Below are positions 47,980 through 59,612 of a stretch of 64,000 bases of DNA, piece after piece. Source of the stretch: Marsupella aquatica (lineage: Eukaryota; Marchantiophyta); NCBI GenBank assembly GCA_973895155.1, contig OZ316898.1, forward strand, positions 10,044,001 through 10,108,000. Reading direction: 5' to 3'. Each line of letters opens with the position of its first letter. Position 1 is the first letter of the stretch. Position numbers and translations under genes: made by a program. The notes under the pieces are model-generated. The model searched no databases. It was given only the letters and a program-made list of their open reading frames with translations, and was not told the origin of the DNA.

Positions 47980-48245
47980 TCACTTTAACATCTTTTGCCT
48001 TGCCTTGACATCTGTCCCTCACCTTGACACCTTGCCCTTGCATTGACATCCTTGCCTCTCCTCAACATCTTGCCCTCACCTTGACATCTTTCCCACCTCT
48101 CCTTGATATTTTTGCCTCTCCTCAACATCTTTCCATCACCTCGACATCTTGCCCGTGCCTTGACATCTTACCCTCACCTCGACATCCTTGCCTCTCCTTG
48201 ACATCATTGCCTTTACATCCTTGCCTCTCCTCAAAATCTTTTGTG
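47980..48245 (+). repeat. CTTGACATCTT-type minisatellite at a Helitron 3' end
   Basis: Words such as CTTGACATCTTTCCCACC and CCTCTCCTCAACATCTTGCC repeat with a period near 19 bp, directly before the terminal hairpin. The same design is seen at 32.4-32.95 kb and 50.3-50.67 kb. Confidence 0.8.
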
Positions 48246-48655
48246 CAAAGCACAGGCATCAGACTAGTGCATACATAAAGAGCATTTATCACCAAGTGCA
48301 ACAAACAACTCCATAACGAAGTTTTATGCACTTATCCAGTTGAAATGTGCAATATGAGGGCGATGAGAAATATTCAAATATGTTATCTATGGATACCTAT
48401 CATTCAAATGAATACTGCTGCCAAACTCAAACTACTATTTCCCATTTGTTCAAAGAGTGTTAAGAGCCGGTAAAGTAAGGGCTGCTCCATGCAAGTTGAA
48501 CCTTAGCACGATGCCCATGCATTGTATGTACATAAGATATTAACGAGAGGGCAAGATGTCAATGAAAGGAAAAGATGATGAGGCTTGGCAAAGAAATGTA
48601 GGTGAGACAAGAATGTTGTTAAGACATATCATGTGTCCTTGTGACCATGATCATG

Positions 48656-48818
48656 CAATCATTGTGACCATGCAATTGTTGCAGCCATGTATATTGAGCT
48701 GAGCCAAAGCAATCATTGTGACCATGCAATTGTTGCAGCCATGTATATTGAGCTGAGCCAAAGCAATCATTGTGACCATGCAATTGTTGCAACCATGTAT
48801 CTTGAGCTGAGCCAAAGC
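48656..48818. repeat. Three tandem copies of a 54-bp unit
   Basis: Units start at 48656, 48710 and 48764. Each has CAATCATTGTGACCATGCAA, TTGTTGCAGCCATG and TTGAGCTGAGCCAAAG. Only a few substitutions separate them. Confidence 0.92.
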
Positions 48819-49470
48819 AGTGCACAACTATGTGACAAGAGGAAGTTTTTTTTTTAGTTTTTACTTTTGTTTCAATTGCTTCAATAGATAGATTTTTCTG
48901 TATTTTGTATATATTCAAAGTTTTTTGAAATTGAAGCCCAGAAGGGACTCCATGTTTGGGAAAAGACTCTGATACGGACTCCTCATGGCGAAAAAAATTT
49001 GAAAAAAAAAGTTTTCCTTCAAATTTTGAAGAAAAATTCAAGAATTTTTTTTTCTTCATTTTTTTCTTTTTTGCATCGCAACTTGGCGGCCTCTCTGAGA
49101 TGAGGTGGCAGCTGATATCAGGTACAGTGATGAAAGTGACTGATAACTGATGAGATTACTTATCTCGATTTCTTTCACTCAAAGGCAGTGCATCAAAACC
49201 CTTGTTCCACTCAAATCTACAACTATAATACGCAATCCCGCCATTTTTGTCCTTCGTCCCGTTACAAAATCCAATATGGGCGGGATTCAAATTTGACCAT
49301 TAGATATTTTGGGGTATTTTTTGTATCCACTCGATCAGCCGCTCACCCTCCAATGCCCTGCAATATTGCCTGTTGTTCCATGGCCTGGCTTTGTGCTACA
49401 CCTCTACGCCTCTCATCGGCCATTAATGTGGGGATAATCATCAACTGATCAGCGGGTACTGTGGTAGGCT
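48819..49470. other. Intergenic, nothing recognised
   Basis: Poly-T and poly-A runs (near 48847 and 49044) and AT-rich low-complexity DNA are present. No coding or RNA gene is supported. Confidence 0.4.
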
Positions 49471-49905
49471 CCCCTACTTGCCCTCCCACACACTTGACTG
49501 CCAGGTACAACAATGAACAGAAGGTACTTTTCTTACACTCTTGGTAAGTGTATAGTATCTCCTTGCCCTCACAAGCACTTGACTGCCAGGTATAACTAAA
49601 TATATTTTTCTTACACTCCTTGTGAAGGTACAGTACCTCCTAGCTCTCCGTGCATGCCTGTCATACATGACACTCCTTCACTGCAAGCTTTTTTGGCTCT
49701 ATTGTAAATGACTTACTACCCATATTTACCTTTTGAATGCACATCAAACATGAATGGAGAATAATTAGAAAACAATTTTCATATTAAAACAATTCATGTA
49801 GAATTGTACCCTCATGTCCTCCCCTCCGTGCATGACTGTATTCCTTTCATGACAAGCTTTTTTGTTTGATCTAGACTACTTCCTACCTAGAGCTACCTTT
49901 TAAAA
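49471..49905. repeat. Nested local duplications (about 100 bp and 185 bp)
   Basis: CACTTGACTGCCAGGTA with TTTTCTTACACTC recurs near 49490 and 49566. A longer segment with CCGTGCATG, a CATGACA-type word, CAAGCTTTTTTG and AACAATT recurs near 49640-49800 and 49830-49970. The copies differ clearly, so they are older than the 54-bp array to the left. Confidence 0.6.
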
Positions 49906-50273
49906 CAAACCAATAATGAATGTAAAATAATTAAAAATATTTTTTCATTTAAAAACAATTAATGTGAAATTTTCAGGTCTATTCTATCCATCTTTCAATT
50001 TTTCCTTTGTACAAATAACAATAAAATCAGAATAAACTTAATGTTTGACAAAGAGCAAACAAAATTCAACCTTGGTAATAATAAAATGAAGAAATCAAAA
50101 GACTCATCATATCAAACACAATAATACATCCCCCAACAAAATAAATAAATATTCTTCATTCTTTACAAAATGAAAAATAGGAGAGAGAAAATTTTGCCCT
50201 CTATCAAAAATGTTTTTTTTGCAGATATTTTTGTAATCTTTACATATGTATTGTTTTTCAACATTTTTTTCTC

Positions 50274-50700
50274 ATGTCTTCATTTTTCTCACATTCACAT
50301 CTTTATCTCACCATGACATGCTTTCCTCACTTGACATATTTTCTCCCCTTCACATGTTTTTCTCTCCTCCACATCTTCTCTCACCTTGACATCTTTATCT
50401 CAATGCAACATCTTTCACTCATGCTCAACATTTCTTTCCTCAACATATTTCCCTCATTTTTACATTTTTTTTCACTTCGCCATCATTTCTCTCCCCAACA
50501 TCTTTTCTTCACCTCGGCTTCTTCTTCTCTCATCGACATATTTTTTCATCTCAACACCCTTTCCTCACCTCAACATCTTTTTTTCACCTCAACTTCTTTT
50601 TCTCTCCTCAACTTGCTTTTTTCTCATCGACATATTTTTTCATCATAATATCTTTCTCTCATCTCAACATCTTTTGTGCAACGCACAGGCATGGGGCTAG
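50274..50700 (+). mobile_element. Helitron 3' end with AT-rich minisatellite
   Basis: Repeats of CACCTCAACATCTTTTTTTC and CATCGACATATTTTTTCATC type fill 50274-50670. They are followed by TTTTGTGCAACGCACAGG, CATGGGG, CTAG and T. The perfect stem TGTGC-AAC-GCACA and the CTAG-T terminus are the same as at 48267, apart from the loop. No protein-coding part is present. The 5' end was not located. Confidence 0.72.
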
Positions 50701-53700
50701 TAGTACATATTAAATTAATTTGTGGATCCCCCCATGTTATTTTAGAGGCAGTTATCTAGAAATTGAAGCCTAGATGGACCTCCAGATCAAAAGAATTTTT
50801 TTTCAAAATGGACAAGTCAATGTTTGACACTTGAAACAGTTGCCAAACTTACCAAGGCAACCACAATTAACATCAATCGCAAAACCAGCTGCATTGTGAA
50901 CTACTATTTAATGTGTGGGTAGCTTAATTGCCCACTTCAGCAAAACAATGCTCGACGGTTTCCTCCACAGTATCGAAGGGATGCTGGATACACTCAAGTT
51001 GCATCAAAAGTAATCACTTTCAATTCCTACATGTAGATAGACGAAGGGAGAGAAGTCATCGGTGTCATCAAATCAATAACTTTGCATAATCATTTAAGAC
51101 AAAAAGTTTCATGGAAACAAATCTCCAATTGTGGAATTTGAAATCGATCGAAAGCTATAGAAAGTTAGAAACTCATGACCACTTTCGTACTTGATAAAAT
51201 CTCCCAATGTTACACTCATTGGAAAGCTAAAGAAATCAATGTTAAGTTCATTAAAAAGGTAAAGAAATTCTAAAATTCATAATCTCCTCAGTACTCGATA
51301 AAATCTGTCAATTTTATGTTCATTCTCATGGAAGGGGTAAACATTTCAGGGGTTGTACAACAAAGATTTCTATTCACGTTAGAGACTATGAAATCATGGG
51401 TAAAATCTATTTTTCAAATTATTTACTCAATTCTTACCGAATGATGACAATACTGAGCTCATCAAGACCGTCTCTTCAAGATCTTTTTAATGCCATATTA
51501 TACGTGAGTTTTCATTATGATTTGACTTAGCAAAAATTGCTACTGGGAAAATTTTATGTTTTGAATAAAATCAAAATGTAAATCAAACAGTTATTGGGAG
51601 CAGTTTTACCTCAATCTTTTTGTCTTTTGATTTGCATGTTAGTTTTTCTTACATTTTTTTTATGGCATGGCATCCCAGTTTTTATAGCAAACTTGCCACA
51701 AACACGAATGCAGAAGTTGATTTAATCCAAAAACAAGTCTTTTCCTGTTTGCAGCGTGCCATGATGATGTGGCGCGCTGTGGAGCCAGGAATTTTGCAAA
51801 GGATCCCTAATGGGGGTCCATAACAAATGAGTGTAATGTGGCAAGAAACTATAACGTCATTTTGAAAATCTGTAGGGGTCTCAATGAAATTGACTATATT
51901 AAGCTCATTTGAGATATCTTTCCAATCAGTTTGTAACAAACCCAAGAAAATCATTGTCCACTTGACATAGAGGGAGGTCCTGAATGTCAAAGTTAGCTAC
52001 TAACAAACTTTCAATAGTGTGTGAGTGTGTACACTTAGTGATGGAGTGGTCTTTAGAAACTATCAATTGTTCATGAAAATTAGAGATGTTAGGCTGGTTG
52101 GAAAAATATCTCCAAGCCGCTTCTAAAGAGCCCAAGAACAGCCAATTCCGCTGAATAGAAAGGGAGATATTGAAGATCAAACTTTGTTGGAAAAAAACTT
52201 GTTGGAAAAAAGAAGCCTGTCAATGAGTGAAGGCAGAAAAAGTGTCGGGTCCATGGGGGTTGTGTGATTCACAGGCTAGATCCATGGGAGCATCATTTTC
52301 AAGGCTTTCAAGTTTTCCAAAACCATTTTCAATTTGGTTAAATTAAAATTAAAATCTCTCAATCTTGACAATTAATTCTTTCATCTCGGGCAGGTGCAGG
52401 CAGGCTCAAGGAAGCTCGTGCAGGCGGTTGAGATAGAAAGGGTGATGGGTGGATCTGATGATGCTAATTTGTTTTTGTTGAAGGGCCAGGATTGGAACCT
52501 GCTTGCTTCTCATTTTGTAAATGGACAAAAAGAAGTTTTGGGATAGGGTATTATAGTGTTTGATGTTGATTTATAGGACAATGTAGCAACAAACAACTCA
52601 ATGCCAAGTTGGGTCAGGTCTGTCCTTGCTATACACAAGGGTTCCATGGGCCCTCATGCTGAACCCCTTGCATTCCCCACATTGTTGTTCTCTCACATGC
52701 CAAAAAGTGTCAATTGAAAGGAGGTAGGCTCCAAGAGGCCAGCGACAGCATAATGGTGAGAATACAAGAGAAACCTTTTAATAAATTGAAGACCTTTCCT
52801 TTCTTTGAGACTATTGCCACAAGGGCAATTGTTTTATGTTGCACATGTGCATGCTATCTTTGAATAGCCATATGTGGTAATAGTGCAGGATACATTGGTC
52901 ACACCCTCATGTCCTACTCAAAAATTCACAAAATTGGAACAATTGCCATTTTCACATATGTTAGCATGCTATATACACAAGTTTGATAATGTGCTGGGAT
53001 GGACTAAGAGAACTCTGATCAACATAGCCAGATATAATTTCCTTATTTTACAAAATATTAATTTACACTCCCACAACATATTTTATAATTTTTCGGAGTA
53101 CTTTGTGCTTGTTTTGTTACACTATGATTTGAGTGTGCTCATTCGAGCTTGGATAACAACCTTCGTCAACGGGGACTTTCTAGTGTGCTGGCAAGGGGTA
53201 CTCATTTTGACACTGGGCACGCACCTCCAGGTAAAACTCTAAAAATGTCCACATGATATTTTCTTTCACCACTGTAGCCAGAACACTACAGTAGTCCTAT
53301 GCACCCTGTTCACCAGAATAGTCTAAATATTAATAAAAAACTATATAATCAGTTGTCTTAATTGGGAGGGATCTATACCTAAAGTGAAGGTATAGGCCTT
53401 CATTTAGGTATTCCAACAACTTGGATTTGAAATTATAATATAGATATAGACTCTCTAGCTAAGACTTAGGCAGCTTTAAGGTTTAATAAACGGCTGGTGC
53501 CTATTTTCGGCAATCTGAATGGGAAAAATACACCGATAATGGATCCTCCTTCAATGGGCCCACCGGAAACTTTGACCCCCCCTCGTGAGCTTCAGTCTTC
53601 AGAGAATAAATGAAACTGTGGTGGATGTTGAACGGCTGATATGACACACGGCCAGCCAGTTTTATCCTGCCAGCTCCGGTCAGCCCATCCTAACCCGCCG

Positions 53701-53860
53701 TCCACTGCGCTGACGGCATCCAGGCCGACGGCCTATATATTTAGCAGCCATTTTGACACGTGCCTGTCCTCCGTCAGCCGAGCGCTGCCCTGTCCACGGC
53801 ACTGACGGTGACTGCAGCGGCCAGGCAGACGGCCTGCGTACATACGTCATGACTGTGCCT
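50701..53860. other. Long intergenic stretch
   Basis: No gene is supported. A partial relative of the RPL6-upstream repeat lies at 52600-52690 (CCTTGCTATACACAAGGG with GGTTCCATGGG and CATTCCCCACATTGTTG). At 53690-53840 the words GCTGACGGCATCCAGG and CACTGACGGTGACTGCAG form an imperfect GC-rich duplication that stands out from its AT-rich surroundings. Confidence 0.45.
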
Positions 53861-54747
53861 GAACTACGTACATTTTATCTCTCGCTAAGAGTACGCTCCA
53901 TAAGTGCAAACCCTGGATATCTACAAGGTGTTCCGTTCTTCCCACCATTTTGTACTTTTTTCTGCAGTTTTTGTAAATCCTGAAAGGATTAAACGGAAGG
54001 ACACTTATGCAAACCCTCTATAAGGGTGTATGCAACTTATAAGTAAGCACACAATTCCTTCCACTTATAATCATTGATAAGTTCAATTGAGTAAATTTGC
54101 ACTTATGAGGTAGATGATTGTGTTTAGGGATGTACACTTTTAAAATGAAGTCACAAGAGAGTCAAATGACTTAGTGCAAGCCCTCAATAAGTGCGACTTA
54201 CCAGGTGTGTGCACCAGTGTTTCTTTTAATGGCAAAAGCTGCACTTACCTGCAAAGTTCTCCTGGGCTTTTGGCCAACCATTAGCCCAAATTTGACAAGT
54301 ATCCTTAAATCTAGAGAGATCTAATAGTCAGGAATCAGTGTAGGAAAATTAAATGATGAAGCACTGATTATCTTCTCCTTTCACACTAGGCAACACGCAC
54401 CTCCTTGGCAAGAGGAAAAAAACCTTAGATACACCCCAGTGTGCACTTAGAAAGGGGTTACACTTATTTTGGTAAAACATTGTCAGCAACTTTTTCACCT
54501 AGCCAGAGGCCCCATTAGCAAATCTAGTGGTCAACCTTAAATCTAAGGAGATCTGAATTAGAAAGGAATATTGTCCTTCACACAAGGTGTCAAACAAAAC
54601 CATTTTTAAAGAAGTTACCCCCAAAACTGAATAGCCTTCTTAAGTTGCCCCCAAAAACTAACTTAAGCAGTAAGCTGCCCATGGATATCTTAGCTATACA
54701 ATCCAACTACTTGAGTTATTTTTGGCAGGTCCGATTCCTTGCCAGGA

Positions 54748-54863
54748 GGCAATATAATTAAAAATCTTAAAACTCACCGTAGTGTGCAAAGAGATATACT
54801 TGACAGGCAATATAATTAAAATTCTTAAAACTCACCGTAGTGTGCAAAGAGATATACTTGACA
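54748..54863. repeat. Tandem duplication, 58-bp unit
   Basis: GGCAATATAATTAAAA, CTTAAAACTCACCGTAGTG and CAAAGAGATATACTTGACA occur twice in direct succession, at 54748 and 54806, with one or two changes. Confidence 0.9.
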
Positions 54864-54976
54864 GACCCCAGAATGAAAAGTGTCACTTGATAGATCCCAT
54901 AAATGATCCAGACTATTGATCAATGTATCCAAAATTTCATAGGGTCCATCAAGTAACACTTTTCAAATTAGGGTCC
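54864..54976. repeat. Inverted repeat able to form a long hairpin
   Basis: The left arm GACCCCAGAATGAAAAGTGT and onward through CACTTGATAGATCCC pairs with the right arm reading GGGTCCATCAAGTAACACTT and on to AGGGTCC. The arms are about 35 bp, mostly matched, and the loop is about 40 bp. It follows the 58-bp duplication directly. Confidence 0.7.
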
Positions 54977-55960
54977 AGCACTCCTGGTGTGCACTTAGAG
55001 AGAAGTTTAACTGTATTTATGGTATGGTGTGGTATGGGAATGTATTATAAGCTCCCGAACCATAAAAGTCAAAGGAGCTGCGACAAGAAAACGAAAGGAC
55101 AATGCAAAGAAATAAGCAATCAACAGAAATTGCTCAAAAGAGGATCAATCTATCCTCTATCAAACTAAGGACCTGAAGAGTTCTCAAAGATGTCCCAAAC
55201 CTTTTCTCCCTTCTCTATCAATTGCTAAGATAAATCTACCAAGTTGTTGAGGGGGCAGACTAAACAATGCATACAAATCTTTCACCAAGATTTGAGATGC
55301 CAATTATGGATGAACTTATAATGATCATAAACAAGCCTTTAGGTGAGAAGATGAGTGCATTAAGCCGTGAAGAGAAAGGGCTCCTTCCACCATTCTGAAA
55401 CAACCTATCTAACACCCAAAACCTCCATGGGCCCATCAAATAACACTTTGCAATTTAGAGTCCAAGAAGAATATCTCTAGGTGTGCACTGACTTAGGAAA
55501 CTTAAGCGAGGATGGAACTCTACTTTGTCTATGAAGCCCAGATGGACTGGCAAAGCTTGGATGGACTTGCTCAAAACATTCAAACCCACTTGGATAACAC
55601 TATTTATAGTTTTGATTGAAATGTGACCTATAAATGGTCTCCTTACCGTTTGCAGCCGGTTCAATTACGTTATCGAACAGGTTTCCTTGGTAACTTGACG
55701 ACCTTGAACCTAGAAGACGTCAAGATGTCATGTCGTTACTCAGGATCACCATGATGTCTTGACTACTTTCTTCCCAAGGAAATCAAAGTTATAAATTGGG
55801 ATACACAACCCAATTCCTTTTTCTTTTTGGTGTAAAAGTGATGGTCACTTTATGGAGTCAATTGGGATGGGCAGGGAGAGGTGTCTCGGTCCATTTTTGA
55901 GGCTTTTGTTTCGTGCACTTAGAGAGGGGTGACACTGTACGTATGGATGAAGTTATAATG

Positions 55961-57114
55961 AACAGAAGCGAGGGAGGCGGGAGCGTGAAGGGCGAGAAGA
56001 TGAAGATGAAGGGCATCGAGCCGTGAACAGAAAGCGGTCGTGACGCCGCACCTGACGAACAAGAACACCGAAACATCTTCTCTGCGCACAAACGCAATAA
56101 CAGGAAAACGCGAGCGATGCGATGATAGAGGAGAGGAGAGAGGAGAGAGGAGCAGAAGGAGGAGGTCCGGTAGTCCGGAGGAGGAGTCATCACAGCAATA
56201 ACTGCTGTAATCAATGATGCGGGCAAATCATTCTTCAGTACAGACAACAGAAGGCGGGGCGCGATATCATGATTCTGCAGTAGGACTGTAGGACTGTAGG
56301 AGTACTGCAGTTCGCGCGGTTCAATCGCGACTGCCGTCACATTTCGAATCACGGCGATGGAGTAATGGCTTTGTGAGAAGGTGACGATTGAGGCGGATTT
56401 GGTGGTGCAGGGCAGACGCGCTGCTGTAGGTAGGTCTTGCGTCTGTGTCTTTGTTTGCGTTTGCGGTTTGAGTTTGCTCGTTCGAAGACGCGCCGAAATT
56501 GAGCGGGAGGGACGTAGTGAATGAGTGAGAGATTGAGCGGCGGGGGGAGGGAGCGAGTGATGAGATATCCAAATTTGTGGACAATACTCGAGGATTGATC
56601 GATTGATAGTTTGAGTGATTTGAAATTTTTGGACAAGACTGGAGGATTGATCGATTGGTAGTTTGAATGACTTGAAATTTGTGGACAAGGCTGGAGTAGT
56701 GATCGATTCATGTTTGATTGATTGATTGGCATTTTGATTGACTTGATTGATTGCAGGTGTGTAGTTGACGGACGGGGAGTGCTTTTTGCGGGGCTACTGA
56801 CTGTCTAATTCGTCGACAACACTGGAAGGAAGTTCCCAGACAGAGGACAGTAATCTAGGTTAGAGGGAGGGAGGGAGTGAGAGATATTGAGGAGGTCAAG
56901 GGCGCACGATGTTGTTCGCAGTTCGGTGCACAGGTCGAGGCTGTGATTTGAGTTAATCTGGCTCTAGCTTTGGTGCGTACAGATTTAATTTTGAAGCTTG
57001 TAGGCGGGAGGGGAGGGAAAGGGAGGGGAGGAGCGCAGGAGAGAAAAGTGGTAAGAAGGTCTTGGTTGAACTCGCATTTCAGATTGGCAGAAACCAGGAA
57101 CGGTACGAGGTACG
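55961..57114 (+). promoter_or_regulatory. GA-rich region upstream of the 159-aa gene
   Basis: Long purine-rich runs (GAGGAGAGGAGAGAGGAGAG near 56129 and GGGAGGGGAGGGAAAGGGAG near 57005) are typical of plant 5' untranslated regions. GATTGATTGAT words repeat near 56590-56760. The minus-strand frame at 55858-56688 lacks stops because of this base bias and is not taken as a gene. Confidence 0.35.
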
Positions 57115-57594
57115 ATGGATATGCATCTACACGGGGCGTGTATGGGGAAGCTGGTAGGTCCAACGGGAGGGGGAGGAGCAGGAGGCGGAACAGGGATCTC
57201 GACGCAGTTTCGCATACTCCCGAACTCGCTTCCCTCGGAATGCTATCCTGTAGATTCAGAGAAAGTTCCCGTAGGTAGTCATCGTCCCGCTCTGCATCTT
57301 CGGCTCTCCTCTGCGACTCCGCCGCATCGTACTTTCAGTCCAGAGCCACTGAAGATAGGCGACGAATACAACCTCCCGTCAGGCTCTAATTCGCCTATTC
57401 CAGACTCGATGCCGGCAGGATTTTTGCTTCATGATGCACCTGCTTCAATTAGACGACCCTCCCTTACTCATTCTTCCCCTCCTGCCCCTTCTTCTCCGAC
57501 TAAACGGATTACGGACGCAAAGTTTGTTCTCGACGATGAAGGCGATGGTGTACCGGTGGCGGTCGGGGCCGAAATCCTGATGGTCACCAACTAG
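57115..57594 (+). CDS. Hypothetical protein, 159 aa
   Basis: A frame with an ATG start, MDMHLHGACMGKLVGPTGGG, continues through a Gly-rich stretch to FRILPNSLPSECYPVDSEK and RPALHLRLSSATPPHRTF, is rich in Pro and Ser, and ends in an acidic segment (KFVLDDEGDGVPVAVGAEIL) before TAG. No domain is recognised. The coding-like balance, the GC content above that of its surroundings and the GA-rich leader upstream favour a real gene. It could also be the first exon of a longer spliced one, because a frame open to a stop does not exclude an intron. Confidence 0.5.
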   Translation: MDMHLHGACMGKLVGPTGGGGAGGGTGISTQFRILPNSLPSECYPVDSEKVPVGSHRPALHLRLSSATPPHRTFSPEPLKIGDEYNLPSGSNSPIPDSMPAGFLLHDAPASIRRPSLTHSSPPAPSSPTKRITDAKFVLDDEGDGVPVAVGAEILMVTN

Positions 57595-59612
57595 CAGTCA
57601 AGGTTCGTAGTGTACGACTCGGAAACTGTTGTACGCCATTTTGTGGAGGCGGTCTGTTCGTAGATTTTCTTGTTTGTTCAGGTTGTCACCCTTCTCATTA
57701 TGATTACCATGGTGAGTCTGTCATGATCTTTCTTTTTTGGGTCTCGAAAGTTCGTTACTGTCCAGTAAAAGGTGTTGCAGAAACCAGCCAGGCCCCCAAC
57801 TCTCGTAGCGAAATTTAAGTCACGCCGCGGGAAAAGAAGTACCAAGCCTTTCCATCATAGCGTCCAGAGGGAAAATTAGTGATTCACATTCCAAGATTTT
57901 AGGACGAGTTCCTTTTTGGCATGGAATAATGATGCGACGATGAGCAAATTGAGGTTCATCATGACTATTGAGGATTCAACCGCGTTGCCCTCGTACATCT
58001 AATTGCCTAAACTCCGACTTGTGCAGGTGCAGAATGCTGTGTACATAACAACGTGTTGATGAAGAAGACTTGTATAGGTGACAATTTTCAGGGTTGGGAT
58101 TGTGTCACCGAAACCGTGACAATATTTGGGTTTATTCGGCTTCTAGCATTTTTGGGTTGAAGTACCTGCCCGGTTATATGATCATGGAAACTGGTGTACG
58201 ACTAAATAAGATCTGAAGTGGAGACAATGTTATCGGTGGAGAGGATGCCCTTTGTAATTAGAGGGAGTGAAGGCGAGGAGTTGTGGAAGGGCTTATAGTT
58301 GACGGCATCCTACTGGCTTTACCGGAAAAGACCGAACGTCGTGGTCAAGGTTCATGGTGAACCTTCCATTCATGGTATAGGATTGCTCAAGTGGATTGTG
58401 TATAAGGTAGAGGCATTACATGAAAGGTTGAATTTGTAAATATGTAAAATAGTTGTGACAGTACTTTAGGGAATTTTGTGTAGGATGACGCTGGCAAGGG
58501 AGGCAAATCATGAGAAAATGGGAGGCATTATGGCGAGCTCAATGCTCTGTTGAGCCAGGATTCCTGTGAGAGGATCAGATTGGAATAGTTGAAAGGTTCC
58601 TATTCGGTTAAAGAATGTTAGAAGATGACAAAGGTGCATCTACATGGGTATAAGAGAACACTGTCAAACAGTACATGCAGTACCCGTTTTGCATGTGAGG
58701 AGGCATTTAAGGCTTTCATAGTCTGTTACGGCTTGTGTTTTACACCCTTTCTCTAAGAGAACGGTGGTGGTTCGAATTAGCTTCAAGCCGGTTCTACTGG
58801 AGGGGGAACTGTGGGCATTCCGATTGGTTGCAAGCCGACTCTCATGAAGTAGCCCGCTCGGGTCCTCACATTAGAGGCGTGACTCCAGCAACTTAGGGTT
58901 CGAGAGTGGTTTCAATGTTTGACATTTCTGATTAGTTGCCAACTCCTTCGGTTTCTCATAATCTAGGCGGCTGCAGCAACTTCGAGACTGGTTTCGATGT
59001 TTGACGTTTCGATTCTATTCGACCTGTCTGTTTTTGTTCGTTTTAAGAATTTTAGCGCTCATTTCCTGTTCCAAAAGAAAATGAGAATGTTTTTGGCGTG
59101 AGCGAAAGCTCCTACTTTCTAGATTTTATTTCCGCTTTTCATGGGGCCCATTGAAAGCAAAATGAAATTGCCTCATTCTCTCGAAGTAAAACTAACGGAT
59201 ATGGTGCGATGTGTATTTTGATTCGTGTACCAGATTGACTCTTGTGATACTCGGAGTCTCCTTTAGGTGGTTGTATTGCAAAAAAGATGATATAAGCACA
59301 TATTGCGTGCCACTTAGCTTTGTTTTTTCAGAGGCTCATGGCGCATCAATGAGCAGCTACCTTTGTTTTCTCACAGGTTGGTTGGCGGGCATGGCTAGCA
59401 CAACGATACCGAAATTGAAGGGCTTACTGTTACAGACTAAGCCCAGTATTGGTCATTGATACTGTTTGCCTAGTCAAAGAATCATGGGAAGAACATGCCG
59501 ATCTTATCTGACAAAATGGAATGTACAGGATTGTTTTCAACCAGCACTCTACTAGAACTGCAGTGGACACAAAGCACGCGACTTCACCTTCCACCCCAGT
59601 TTGGAAGGGGCG
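57595..59612. other. Intergenic between the 159-aa gene and WAPL
   Basis: No other gene is supported. The left part probably holds the 3' untranslated region of the 159-aa gene. The right end holds the 3' untranslated region of WAPL, which is transcribed leftwards. Confidence 0.45.

Larger units (their letters stand above)
43140..48267 (+). mobile_element. Decayed autonomous Helitron with two later insertions
   Basis: Pieces of a PIF1-like Helitron helicase occur in the correct order on the plus strand, and the element ends at about 48267 with TTTTGTGCAAAGCACAGG, then CATCAGA, CTAG and T. The stem TGTGC-AAA-GCACA before CTAG-T is a Helitron 3' end. Two younger insertions (43571-44849 and about 45737-47587) split the helicase. 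The HUH replication-initiator domain was not seen, and the 5' end is uncertain. The element cannot encode a working helicase. Confidence 0.75.
53880..55960. repeat. Diverged repeat field rich in TGCACTTA words
   Basis: ATAAGTGCAAACCCT and its reverse complement, and GTGTGCACTTAGAGAG or close variants, recur (near 53899, 54005, 54099, 54193, 54239, 54445, 54990, 55478 and 55912), roughly every 500 bp in the right half. The segment with TCAAGTAACACTTTTCAAAT and GGTCCA is likewise repeated near 54948 and 55440. This is an old, reshuffled repeat family shared with 13.5 kb. Confidence 0.5.

Noticed and set aside
55858-56688. 276-codon open frame on the minus strand
   Set aside because: It lies in the GA-rich leader region, where purine bias removes stops from the complementary strand. 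The product is low-complexity, with Ser, Pro and Thr runs, and a Ser-Asn-Lys-Phe segment repeats because of the GATTGATTG words.
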